A stretch of 54,600 nt of DNA from Globomyces pollinis-pini (lineage: Eukaryota > Chytridiomycota > Chytridiomycetes > Rhizophydiales > Globomycetaceae), in contig MU621195.1 of NCBI GenBank assembly GCA_025399215.1, positions 1 to 54,600 of the forward strand, read 5' to 3'. Below, one piece after another: positions 1-11,071 of this stretch. A program made the translations under genes and the position numbers. The stretch's first letter is position 1, and each line of letters opens with the position of its first letter. The notes beneath the pieces are model-generated. The model was not told the DNA's origin. It saw only the letters and a list, made by a program, of their open reading frames with translations, and did no database searches.

Positions 1-338
1 GACACTGGTCCGTTGGTAACTCCTGCTTTGGTAAAGTCCAAGTCGATTTGCTGGTTGGCAGCTTTACCGTATTTGGCAGTGAAGATTTGTGTTGGGAAAG
101 AGTTCACATTGGCACCAATTCCAAGGTTGATATCCACTTTGGCATCTGGATCACCAACACCCAATTTGAATGAGTACTTTCCACCTTCGACTTGTGTTCT
201 TGCTCCAGGAGTATTGAATCCACCACATGGGCCTTCCAACTGTCCAAGGAAGTCATCACCTCGCGGAGCAGGGACTTTAAGAGATAGATGGGCTTGTACA
301 CCAAGTAAAGAAGCAATCAAGAGAGGAAAGTATACCAT
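1..338 (-). CDS. X325/BIM1-like secreted copper-site protein, 3' part cut off by window edge
   Basis: The frame is open from an ATG at 336-338 (complement) to the window edge, so the C terminus is missing. A hydrophobic signal peptide ending in GVQA is followed by a mature N-terminal His (HLSLKVPAPRG), then GPCGG, VEGGKYSFKLGVGDPDAK and QIFTAKYGKAA. This matches the intact paralogue at 1097-1714 closely. N-terminal His after signal cleavage is the hallmark of LPMO-like copper proteins. The X325/BIM1 family binds copper at the cell surface and is usually GPI-anchored. The second His of the usual copper site is not obvious. It is divergently transcribed from its paralogue across a shared 758-bp region. 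Family assignment is from pattern recognition only. Confidence 0.75.
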   Translation of the reverse strand, partial: MVYFPLLIASLLGVQAHLSLKVPAPRGDDFLGQLEGPCGGFNTPGARTQVEGGKYSFKLGVGDPDAKVDINLGIGANVNSFPTQIFTAKYGKAANQQIDLDFTKAGVTNGPV

Positions 339-442
339 TTTTAATATTCAGGATTCATCATTTTCCTGGCTTTTTATATTTCAAGAATGAAGGTCGATTC
401 AAATTGAATCGGTTAGTGGGTGTGATGCACTAGGTAATACAT

Positions 443-906
443 AACTCGAAAGGTTCCCATTTAGAGTCATAAGCCACACCAAGCGGAATATCTAAAGCAT
501 ACAGATTAATGCATTTTAGCCTAGAAAAAATTGGACTCCTCTGAATTTACAACAATACTATTTCTAATTGAATTGGGAGCACTGCCTAATTTTCTACTTC
601 ACTACAACAGCGATCAAACTTGATTCTCAAACTCAAAGGTGGCGATTGCAACCGTAAAGGTTCTCAAAGTGATGAAAAGCAGGGAACTGCAAGCCACATA
701 ACCTGAAAGGTACAACGTTTTTTACGACAATGAAATATTTTATCTTACTTGTTAGTTATGAATATAAAAACATGTGGATTTTAAAAGATATGTTGATCAA
801 GGTGGGTTAAAAATATTTTTTTGTGCTGTTATGTATTGGCCAATTTTGAACACCTTTCAGGTTACCGACCGTGTGGCTTTTCATCAGAGAACCTTTCAAG
901 TTTAAC
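443..906. promoter_or_regulatory. Repeated modules in the shared upstream region of the X325 pair
   Basis: The 339-1096 region between the two divergent X325-like genes holds three related modules. Module i (443-480, +) has AACTCGAAAGGTT then AAGCCACACC. Module ii (651-712, +) has TAAAGGTTCTC, TGATGAAAAGC, AAGCCACA and AACCTGAAAGGT. Module iii (850-906) reads on the minus strand as AACTTGAAAGGTTCTC, TGATGAAAAGCCACAC and AACCTGAAAGGT. Modules ii and iii are therefore an imperfect inverted repeat. The core ACCTGAAAGGT is itself nearly palindromic (ACCT-GAA-AGGT), as expected for a dimeric regulator. A regulatory role is inference. A TATA-like element lies just before the 1097 start. Confidence 0.5.
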
Positions 907-1096
907 GGAAAATATAATGAATAGCCATGTTGACGTAAGCGAAAGAATGATCCAAACAGCTTCAGCACTACAAGCATACACACCGTATAAAGTGAGAAGT
1001 TAAACCAGCGATTTCTGTAGCACTTAACGTGAAAATTGGACCTTCGATCTCTTTTGCATTATTAAAAAGCCACAGCTAGAAACAAGTATAAAAAGT

Positions 1097-1714
1097 ATGG
1101 AAGTTGACTTGAGGGTATTGCAAATGGTCTCTCTTACATCTTTAATTACCGTTATCGTTAGTGTGCAAGCGCACTTGATGCTCAAAACTCCAGCACCAAG
1201 AACTTCGGATGAAATGGGACAATTGACTGGTCCATGTGGTGGTGTTGATACTCCAGGACAACGAACAACTGTCGAAGGAGGAAAGATGTCATTTAGATTA
1301 GGAGTTGGTGACCCTGATGCTAAAGTAGCAGTTAATGTTGCCAGTGGAGAAAATCCAACTGTTTTTCCAAACCAGATCTTTTCCGCCAGTTATGGCAAAG
1401 CTGCTTATCAAACTATAGATTTAGACTTTAAAAAGGTTGCTGGAATTGTGAATGGTCCTGCCACTATTCAAATCATTCAAGATGGAAAAAAATACGTCTG
1501 CGTTGACCTCACTTTGAAGGGATTGGTAGATGCTGCTCCAACCGCTCCAACTGGATCTACCAATACTACCACTTCTACTACTGGTACCAATGCAGCTACC
1601 AACTCAACAACATCTCCTTCTGCTACTAGCCCTACGCCAAAATCAAGTGCCGAAAATGTGTTTGGTCAACAAAGTGCTTTGATGGCACTTTTGATGCTGC
1701 TAAACGTACTTTAG
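1097..1714 (+). CDS. X325/BIM1-like secreted, probably GPI-anchored copper-site protein
   Basis: Intronless, 205 aa. A signal peptide (residues 1-25, ending SVQA) exposes an N-terminal His (HLMLKTPAPR), followed by GPCGG, EGGKMSFRLGVGDPDAK and a C-terminal Cys-containing strand (KKYVCVDLTLKG). A Ser/Thr/Asn-rich linker and a short hydrophobic tail fit GPI anchoring. The layout matches the X325/BIM1 (copper acquisition, LPMO-like fold) family of fungal surface proteins. Those normally bind Cu(II) through the terminal His, a second His and an Asp; the second His is not evident, so copper binding is inferred. ATG 1097 keeps a long n-region; Met10 (1124) would give a more standard signal peptide. 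It is paralogous to the gene at 1-338. Confidence 0.75.
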   Translation: MEVDLRVLQMVSLTSLITVIVSVQAHLMLKTPAPRTSDEMGQLTGPCGGVDTPGQRTTVEGGKMSFRLGVGDPDAKVAVNVASGENPTVFPNQIFSASYGKAAYQTIDLDFKKVAGIVNGPATIQIIQDGKKYVCVDLTLKGLVDAAPTAPTGSTNTTTSTTGTNAATNSTTSPSATSPTPKSSAENVFGQQSALMALLMLLNVL

Positions 1715-2127
1715 ATAGTGTACAATAAAAAAGGCAATTATTTTAACAACTGAATGTTTGAAGATTATTAAGATACAGTTATTACTCTTAAGTAAACGTG
1801 CACAGTAGATATATATAGAAATTGTAATATCAATACGAATAAGATTACATCAAATTACCAGACTAAATCAAAAAAAAATTCACATTTCACCCTTCATAAG
1901 AGAGTGTCGCGTGCGATTTATCAAATGCTAAAAACAAGCATCTAAAAAGATATCAAATTCAAAACAACAGTACGTAAAATTAAAACAATCTAATATTATA
2001 GATCTCGAAAGAAAGTTCCGTATACGTGAAACGCAATCATCTACTGTTGCAACTCAACCGATTCACATTTGTTCTATAATAAAAAACTGCTCCAATGCAA
2101 AAGACACAATTTGCTTAAATAACTTTA
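1715..2127. other. Convergent intergenic region
   Basis: This is the 3' flank shared by the X325 gene and the ABC transporter. It is AT-rich with A-runs and no reading frame or RNA gene that I can recognise. Confidence 0.6.
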
Positions 2128-5100
2128 TTATGACTTGGAAAGTTGATGAGCGCTTGCTATTTCTTTGATTAGTGCTGCGTTGGCCTGGCCTGTAGCCGCA
2201 ACAAGTTCGTTGAAAACAGAATCCCTATTTAGCAGATTAAGTGGAGTGTCAAATTCAATCAACGTTCCAGCATCTAATACCATGATCTTGTCAAAGTTGG
2301 CAATAGTATTGAGTCGATGGGCAATTGATAGCACAGTAGAATGTGCAAAATCAGTCTGTAATGCCAGTTGGATTTTCTTGTCTGCTTCATTGTCTAATGA
2401 AGCAGTAGCTTCGTCCATAATCAATACTTTTGGATTGTTTAATATGGTTGCTCCAAGGCATATCAATTGTCGCTGGCCAACTGATAAGTTATCTAAGAAA
2501 AATCAATAAATCTAAAGCCAAAAGTACCCCCATTTTGAGCTACTGGTGCTTCTAAAAGCAAAGACTGTGATTCGACATACTTCTTCAACCCAATTCTATC
2601 TAAAATATCCCAGATCTGGTCGTCAGTGAAATTGTTTTCCAAATCTAAATTGGAACGCACCGTCCCCTCAAACAAAATTGGCTCTTGTGGGATAATTTGA
2701 AGTCCTTTTCGAAGTGTTTCAATTCCGAGTTTAGAGATATCTATTTAATCATTAAATACAATAGTGTCATACCTTGCCCATCAATAAATATAGAACCCTT
2801 GGACGGCTCCATAATTCGAAATAATGCAGTCATTAATGTACTCTTTCCTGATCCTGTTCTACCCACTATTCCAACTTTTTCTCCTGCAGTTATATTCACA
2901 GTCAAATCCTTAATAACAGGACGATCAGGTCTGGTAGCATAACAAATGTCCAAGCCTTTGATAGAGATAGAACCTTCAGTGGGCCATAACTCCCGTGGTG
3001 GGTCACTATCTAATCGTCTAGTTGCTTCCTTCGGCAGTCCGCTAGCATAGTATTCCAATCTTTCCACTGAATTAAACTATAGTTGTTAAAGACTATATAT
3101 GTTACCATCGCTTCAGCATTTGATAACATCATAAAAAAGAAATTGGCAAGCATACTTAAAGCCATGGTATAATTCAAAGATAGACCAATATTGTCCGATG
3201 AGATCACCTTCGTAGTCGCAAGTAGTACCAAACTTAGAGTCAATGAAGCAGCAAAGAATTCCAATCGGATACTAATCCAAATACTACAATTAAGTAGCAA
3301 AAACAGTGGGCTGATCGATTTGTCCATTTTATCATTCTGAAGTCTATGAAATGGCAGTTGATTTTTGTAAGCAATGATGGATGACATTCCTGACAACGAT
3401 TCGGAAATATGTGATGTCAATGGTGATCGCATGATGGAAGTTAACCTTTTCAACTCCCTATAGGTGGATTGATAGTATTGGAAGATAAAATAGAACAGAA
3501 CGGAAATCAATAAGATTTGTACTAAAATCAGATGCGAATTAATTACAAATAATAGGTGGAAATGCATATGTGATGCAAATAAATGCTGATATAATACTAA
3601 CCAAGAGTGTTTGAACATTGGCTATTGGATTGGCCATTTCCTGATCAACACTAGTTACCTAAATGTTAAATTACCAATTAAAAAGTTACATCTGCACCCA
3701 TTCTATTCAATATTCTGCCAATAGGTTGGGTATCGAAAAAACTCATTGGTGCATTCAATATACCATCAAGGGCTTGGTTATGGTAGTGAGTTGCGGCATG
3801 ATAAGCACTGTAGTAACTGAATGATAATGTGATAACTAACTATTAGCAAATAAGGCAATTGCATACTAGAAGTAGCGGTGCTTGTTATTCCTAGAGTCAG
3901 ATATATCCAATTGTAATCCATAGCGTTCAGTTGGATTGGTCTATTTCCTTCAGGGATAGTCCACCATGAAAGCCAAATCAAGGTACTTGCACTAAATGCA
4001 ATTTGAATAATCAATAGTACAAGCAACTGAATCAATCGTGGAGTGCCTCCTGCTGCTTTTAAGTAGGCACTATATATGCTAGTGCTTACAGATCCGGTAT
4101 TTCGTTCTTCATCCACTTGTGATTTCTTTCCCTCAGCCGATGCAATTTGCTTCTCGACTTTTTTCGGTTCCTTTTCATTGCCATCTTCGTTTTCTTCATG
4201 TTCATCAAGGTGATAATCTTTCATCATATGACTTAACAATCCATTGGAATCGTTCATCAGTTCTTTGAACGTTCCTGCCTCAGCAATTCGACCTTCGTTT
4301 AATACAAGCACTTGATCAGCGAATGGGAGGAGATGCAATTGATGTGTTACCAACAAAACTGTTTTGTTTTTCAATGCACCAGTAATGGCCTCTTCAAACA
4401 CAGATTGACCAACATGTGCATCGAGCGCTGCCAGTGGGTCATCCAAAAGATACACATCAGCATCATTCATAACGGCACGTGCTATTGTTAAATATAGATT
4501 GCATACCAAGAGAGATTCTAGCTTTTTGGCCCCCAGACAAGTTAACCCCTTTCTCGCCAATCTCTGTATCTATCCCGTCTGACATTTCTTGAACATCCCT
4601 TGACAAACTACAAGTTTGTACAACAGATGCTAGTCTTTCGGCATTATATTCTGTGCCAAAAAGAATATTGTCCTTTACGGTAGCAGTTAAAATCCATGGT
4701 TGTTGGGGACAATAAGCCATGGTGCCATACACAGTAGCCTATCATTAACCTAGTGGAAGTCTTACCTTTCCAGACTCTTTTCTCATCTCACCAATGATGG
4801 CTGACAATAAGGATGATTTTCCACTTCCTACATTCCCAACAATGGCAACAAGCGAGCCTTTGGTGATCTTGATATTTATACTTTTCAAACTAAATTCATC
4901 TTCTTTAGCTTGGTCAACACTGTCAAGTTTTGTGAGATTATCGGTAGAATCAGCATCATTTCCATCTGATTTTTCCACAGCTTCCCACTTCCAATAAGCT
5001 TCAGCAGCTTCGAATGCCAAATTATGATCATTTGTGTTATCTTGAACTTCGGTGATATCATTCATATCCATCTCCTCAGCCAAGAAATACTCCGAAAGTC

Positions 5101-6449
5101 GTTTGAGAGATACAATACTGTTTGCGAACGTACTAAAAGTTTAGAAATTGTCTATTTACCTCATTACAAGAGATATTCTATCCAAAATTTCTATAAACGA
5201 TTGAAGCAGATTCAGCGCTGGGAATATGGTACTGTCAACCATTTCACCACCAAGTGCTGCAAAAGTAAAGATCGTTACCGTGGGTATCAAAGTAATCCCG
5301 CTCATAATAACTGCAATCCCAATAACGATCCAAAAAAATTGCTTCGATAAAGCGGCAACTTGACTTTCTCTTGCTTTCTGAATCTTGTCCAGAAACAATC
5401 CTTCAATTGCACGATATTTTATCACCTTTACGCCTAAATGTTATTTTTTGGTGCCATATTATACCGTAAAGAAATTCTCGAACAATAGTAACACGATTAT
5501 CCATCGATTGCAGAAATTGCTTTAGATAAAACATCACATTGGGCCAAATAATACTTTGACCAATGAATATTAAACACAGCATTCCAATTGGAGTCCACAC
5601 TGAATAATTTAGGTACTTTCCAATTAAAATTGATGACATTATTAACTGAAATGGTGCGGACCAAATATAATTACCAGCAACATACAAAACCTGTACATTT
5701 TGCACATCGGAAGTGGTAAGAGTTATAATGGCTCCCTCGGAAAATTTCTACAAGCAGGTTAATCAAAAATAAATTCAAACTTTTCTAGCTTTTCCTGATA
5801 ATCTAAAACTTTTTAGATAGATCTCGGAAATCAAATGGGATCTTGTCTTCATTTGCAAGCTAACTGTAATACTTTTGACCAAATTATTGGAGATTGTTAT
5901 CATAACCTGCAAACCAAATAGTAGCAAACCAAGTATGACACCAGATTCAAAGAACAATTTAGGGCCATTAGGAACGGGACGAAGAAATTGTAATACCTAG
6001 AATATTAGTCAGTAAAATGTTCATACTTGAGACAACACAACAGGTGATAATAGGTTAAAGCAAACAGCCATCAATTCAAAGACAACGGAAGCAAGACTGA
6101 CTCTGTGAATAAAAATTGCTTACAAAGAATATCCATAGGTTGATACAAGCATCCAAAATACACTTGGAGGTTTGTGCATAGTTGGGTTTTCTGTATATAG
6201 TTTGAAATCCTGCCAAAATTTGGCAGTCTGTTTTTGTAAATTTTGGGCCTTCATTTGATCTTCAATTTCCCATAAATCCTGTGATAATATGAATTGACTT
6301 TGGTATACCTCTTCCTTTAGTGGATTCTTGTATCCTTCTGATATCAGAGGTGTCAACCAGTTCACCAAAATATAAGCTATACCTTGACGGTTAATCTTTC
6401 TCTTTGGTATATTTTTTGTATCTTTTGTATCTGTCATAGCACTTTGCAC
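2128..6449 (-). CDS. ABCC/MRP-type multidrug-resistance-associated ABC transporter (full length)
   Basis: Fourteen exons (complement 6449-6124, 6102-6027, 5996-5781, 5747-5465, 5433-5160, 5132-4766, 4738-4507, 4481-3867, 3835-3690, 3658-3547, 3521-3106, 3076-2773, 2740-2528, 2492-2128) sum to 3945 nt, giving 1314 aa, the size of MRP4-like proteins without a TMD0. The order is TMD1, NBD1, acidic linker, TMD2, NBD2. NBD1 has Walker [10 protein letters not shown] (about residue 490), signature [13 protein letters not shown] and Walker [16 protein letters not shown]2 has GRTGSGKST (about 1095), [12 protein letters not shown] and [12 protein letters not shown]. In ABCC proteins such a transporter exports organic anions and glutathione or other conjugates across membranes; the substrate here is unknown. 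The NBD2 signature is followed by GATIL where relatives usually have ARAIL. All 13 introns are 21-35 nt and every junction restores both frame and family motif. Confidence 0.93.
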
Positions 6450-7128
6450 TTGGCAAATACGGATTGAAGTGGTCTTTTATAGAATTGTTTGTGCAACCAT
6501 ACTGATTCCAAGCCAAAAAAAGGGAGTTCCCAATTCCGACTTATCATCTTTAAAAGGGCAACAATTACTATAAGAACGATTATTAAATCCCCTTCTGCCC
6601 ATTAGCATCCCTAAATCGTTCAATATCAAAACAAAGAACAAGTAGTGTCTCAGCACAACTCTGAATCTGAAACATGCGCGTTGAAAAGCAAAAAAAGCAT
6701 TTGAGAAAAAGCAATTTCTTTAATGGATAATACAACGCTTTTGCCCTAACATGTAATATTAAAACGGCTATGGGCACCAATCTCATGCGTGTTGGTCAAA
6801 CATTTCATTCTCAAACAGCTGTATTCGTAGATAATACTTCATTGAAAGATGATCTAAGATAATCTAAGATAATAGTTTAATATTATACATCTTGTTTTGA
6901 TCCACTAAATAATAAGGCGCTCTTTTTTCTGCCCCACTGTAGCATAGCCATTCTCAACATGTGGAAATCAATACAATGTGGGATCTTGAAAGATGTCAAA
7001 TCCGTTGGTTTGGACATCACAGAGCCATTAATTTATACATGTCACTGTTTGACTATTATTAATATACACTACATAAATTTATGAAAGCTAATTCCACATC
7101 GTTTATTGGATGGTTTGTTCCGATCACC
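6450..7128. promoter_or_regulatory. Upstream region of the ABC transporter
   Basis: No supported gene. The region lies between two minus-strand genes and should carry the ABC transporter promoter. At 6848-6874 a decamer related to GATAATCTAA is repeated about two and a half times head to tail, giving clustered GATA motifs. Whether it is functional is unknown. Confidence 0.4.
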
Positions 7129-8582
7129 TTAGCCTATACTATTTTTCATGTTATAGTTCTCACAATTTGATTCACAAAGCATAGCAGAGTGATCTCTACC
7201 ACCACATCTTAAACATCGATGACTTAGTCGACAAGAAGGATCTTGGTGATACCTTGTTAAACAACTTTGATTCCATTTTTTACATATTTGAGTCCAAGGG
7301 ATCATAGAAGCGTTTCGAATCTGACAATCCTTGAATATATGCTTAGTATCACCACACTTAAAACAACGGTGATCCCTTTTACAATTCTGAGCTTTACACT
7401 ATATATCAACATGTTCTTTAGAAAAACTTACGGAGCTGGAAAAATTATGAGGAATGCAAACCTGCCATTGATGCGCATGTGGACACCTAATAGATTATAA
7501 ATAATGAGATTTTACAAATGAAGTGGATGGTCCAGTGAACAGTAAGCACACACATGATCCAACATACACAGGCTTTCATCTCTTTCGCATCCAAGAGCAT
7601 TATAATAATAACAAATTGATTCGCTTGCAATTTTTCTGGCTATTTTGACTGTTTGGCCGTTACCTAATCCACTATCACTTTGTAGTTGCTTTAGCTTGAC
7701 CATAAAAACATCTTGGTAGCTTGAATTTAACTGAGATCCTAGTTGTTCTACTTTGACTCTCTTATTGGTACCAAATCCAGTAGAATCATCTGTTTCGCGT
7801 TTGACTCTAACAGTGCTCACTTCCACTGATTTATTAGCAATTTCTGTGGAGTCTTTCGAGTATTCAAACTCTAACTTAATCACTGGACTTTTTGGAGCTT
7901 GGTGTTCTGTTGTCTGTTTTTCACTTCGATTGGGTTTCGTTGACATAACAGGAAGCTCATGTACGGTTTTGACTGTTTGCTGTAACGACCTGCTGTCAGA
8001 TTCTGATAAATTGAATGGTGTAGAAGGTATTGGTTTCGGTCTGTCGAATATTGTGGTGAACGAAATGGAGCTTTCCTTTTTGGCAACTTCATGGTTTGGA
8101 GAAATATTATTAGATGAACTAGGAAGTAATTCTGACCTTTTGGTATGTGAGGTAAATGTTGTATGATTGTTAGACCCCTGCTCAACCTTTACGTTGATGA
8201 TAGGTGCATCTTCGCTTGACTGATGACTTTGTATCTGTCCGGCAGAATGAATGTCGGTATATTTATGTAGTCGGGTATAGGTCTTCATGGTGTTCAATAT
8301 ATACTGTCCATTCTTTTCAGAATTATCAATTTCGTTGGTCAAAGAATTCAGTATCTTCCTTGCTGATTGGATTTCTTCTTTCAATGTATTTTCCGACTCT
8401 CTAGCTAGGGCGAGCTGCTTTTGTAATTGAATGACAGTATTTGACTGGTTCTTTAACAAACTCTCCAACACTTTAAGGTGTTCAATATGTGAGTTTTTGA
8501 TATTATTTAATCCGGTTAATGCTTTGGTTTGCTTATCTTGAAGTATATCTAATTCATCTGGTTCAATGTCTACTATACTCAT
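7129..8582 (-). CDS. Coiled-coil protein with three C-terminal zinc-knuckle-type modules
   Basis: Exons complement 8582-7516, 7486-7432 and 7398-7129 (introns 29 and 33 nt) give 1392 nt, 463 aa. Residues about 10-110 form a heptad-rich coiled coil (leucine, glutamate and lysine rich). The middle is a polar Ser/Thr-rich linker with several short acidic-hydrophobic VKVEQ-like patches resembling SUMOylation consensus. The C terminus holds three repeats of one Cys/His pattern: a starting C, a second C after 7-8 residues, another C, then CxxC with nearby His and a final C; examples are HRCFKCGDTKHIFKDC and HRCLRCGGRDHSAMLC. The second and third modules resemble CCHC zinc knuckles that bind nucleic acid. 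I do not recognise the family. The second intron splits module 2 and restores its first Cys, which supports the model. Confidence 0.8.
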
Positions 8583-8720
8583 TTGAAGGGTGAAAATTGA
8601 ACTCTAAAAATCTGTTTGATTTGTAGTCATTAAAATGCCATGAATTTGATCAGTAAACAAAACATTGTGTCGATAAAATAGAAACCAAAACAATTCTTAC
8701 TGAATATTGAAGATTGTAAA

Positions 8721-9498
8721 ATGGCAATAATTTCAGTGTACAACTTTAGATTAGGGATGTTCGTCTTTCACTGTTTTTCAAATATCTGGTTGATTTACAT
8801 GTATGGATTAAAAAGCTTCTTCTTATACATGTCCTACTTCAGTATATTGTTCAATAATTTTTACTTTTTGGTTGGTACTATGGATGTTGCCAAAAAGTCC
8901 AATTACAGTAGCAGGATATTCAAAATACTTTTCGCGATTACAGTTCCAATGGGATGGATTGTCACAGTTCTGTATTGGTTACATGTATATCAATATGCTG
9001 TTCGACCAGATACTCCTATTTCTCATAATTTAACCAGTATCTTAGGTACGACATTTTGTTCTCATTTGTTACAATACAGGGCATATCCTTAACTTGGTTG
9101 TACTTCTCATGGATATCTGGATCCATCCAACAAACATCAAAGTCAGCTACGTTATTTATCCATTGGTTGTCTATGTATTATACGAAGCATTTCTTTGCAT
9201 CAAAGTAGATTTTTACCAACATTCTTTTCCTTACAATTTCTTACAATTGCGATACGTAACAGATGAAAAGCGATTAATGTGGTTCGATATTACCGTTTTT
9301 AATATTACACTGAATGTGGTTGTGGTGTTTTTTTTCTGGTTGTCTAAATGTTTATCCGATTGGAGAATTAAGCAATTATTCAAAACTAGAGAAGCTCTCA
9401 AATCTCAAAACCAATCCTTACAGCATTCAATTATGAAGTCATCCAATTCATTTCTACTTCGCGATGATGAAGTGAAAATTAATATTCCCATTTCCTAA
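8721..9498 (+). CDS. AIG1/FAR-17a/ADTRP-like multi-pass membrane protein
   Basis: Exons 8721-9045 and 9080-9498 (34-nt intron) give 247 aa with about six hydrophobic segments. The central SILGHILNLVVLLMDI block, followed by a WIHP turn and a segment starting YVIYPLVVYVLYE, fits the AIG1/FAR-17a family. Those are ER/plasma-membrane threonine hydrolases acting on branched fatty-acid esters (FAHFAs) in animals. The family His is plausibly the one in GHILN. The catalytic Thr of the early loop is not clearly kept (the region reads LYMSYFSIL), so activity is uncertain. The family is widespread in eukaryotes, including fungi. Confidence 0.65.
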
Positions 9499-9693
9499 AA
9501 ATATAACACATTACACGATAATTGAAACCTGAAATTATCATTGAGAATAATGATTAATGTGCAATAAATCGTGCCACAATTTTGGATGGTATTCGTGGCT
9601 TCACAATCCTCCTGTCGTAGGCGTTAGATGGTTTGCAGGTGGAGGTATACATGGAGGATTTCACAGTAGCCTCTTGAATTTTCTTACCTTCAA

Positions 9694-10975
9694 ATGAAAT
9701 ACCTTCCATTGTCAGAACCTAAATCTAAACGATTTAATCTAAAATTACCTCCTGTAAGTCTGTTACTGTACTAATCGCTAGAATGTCCGACGGGAATTTA
9801 GCGAACCATACGATGCTTATTTGGGATATTTGCTTGATTTGACCAAGGATATGACAGCTTTCTATCCTGGTACTGAACAACGAACTAAGGAATTCGCGGG
9901 ACCTGCCACAAACTCATCACAAAGATGGACACTTTGGGTTTCAAAAGAAATCCGACAATTATTTGACCAGCAAAAATCCATTTTGGCACCCACCAGGACT
10001 CATGGAGCGTTTGTTGAGTTACTCTTGGTTGTTCGCAAGATGTTACAGGAAGAGAACAGACTTCCCCCATTCAATTATTCCAAACGTGGTCCAATACCAT
10101 CACACTCGCCAATGAGTAATATCTCTCCATTAGTTCACATGAACAATATTCCAAATTTCCAATCATTTCCTAGATCACCTCTCAACATGCAATACCTTGA
10201 TACCAATGTTGATAGTAACTCCCAACTTAATACGCCTATTATGATGCCACAAAACTTATTTCCTACCTGGAATATGGAGCCATTAAACTACGAAGCCGAT
10301 GCTATCATCAATGGAGGAGAATCCAAATATGACCTCTCATCTGTTGATGATTCTTTATTGAATTTGATGGATAGATCATCGTCAGAAACCGAATCCAATG
10401 TCTCTATCAATAAATTCATACGCCCTAATTTGAAGGACTTCGTCTTCCAAGGTGATTCGGCTAATTCCACCTGGACTTTCTCAGGGATGGATCAAACTAA
10501 TCCGTTTGCCCAAGATTCTCTCCGTCCCAGATCAGCACATAATTTGAACCCTTATACGCAAGATCCAATTTATACCAATTTACAAAATTCCCCCACTTCC
10601 TTGCCAGAACTCTTTGCTGCACCATTGATTAGATCTCGTGCAGAGGACCAATTGGAAACAAAAAACAAAAAACAACGCTACCATTACAGGAAACCAACCT
10701 ACATTCAACCTACTAGCTCATCTGCAACATTGAATAATTCTGCTATGGATTTCGAGTTGGATAAGTTACGCTTGTTTTGGTTTCCTAGCGAAGCTGATAC
10801 CACCTCCATTCAACCATCGAGCGATGTGTTGGAGGCTGCCGAACTACCTTCTTTTTCAACAGTAGCCGATACAAAATTTCTTCGTCCTATCCCTGATAAT
10901 GTTTTTACATCAACAGAAATGCTCTATCAGCCAGACATGAAAGACACAAATCTATTCGATATCCTTACCAATTAA
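9694..10975 (+). CDS. Hypothetical Asn/Ser/Pro-rich protein
   Basis: Exons 9694-9753 and 9782-10975 (28-nt intron) give 417 aa. The short first exon is chosen because it supplies an ATG and the splice restores a conserved-looking block (NVRREFSEPYDAYLGYLL) upstream of the long open frame. The first 110 residues look folded and helical (TLWVSKEIRQLFDQQ, AFVELLLVVRKMLQEENR). The rest is low complexity, with many Asn, Ser, Pro and Met, as in regulatory or RNP-associated proteins. I do not recognise a family. No signal peptide or membrane segment is seen. Confidence 0.75.
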
Positions 10976-11071
10976 TCTTATTGGGTTCTTATTTTCATTT
11001 TCAAGCAAGTATTCAAAATAAAGATTTATTATTATTTCCTTTTTACCAATGTCTAACGTTTGTTTTCATAT

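Noticed and set aside
13..390. 125-codon plus-strand open frame
   Set aside because: It is antisense to the X325-like gene, whose signal peptide and paralogue at 1097 fix the real strand.
6583..6786. Minus-strand open frame upstream of the ABC transporter
   Set aside because: It has no ATG-led conserved content and no family signal, and lies in the promoter region.
7267..7500. Plus-strand open frame of 77 codons
   Set aside because: It is antisense to the last exons of the zinc-knuckle protein, where splicing restores Cys/His modules on the minus strand.
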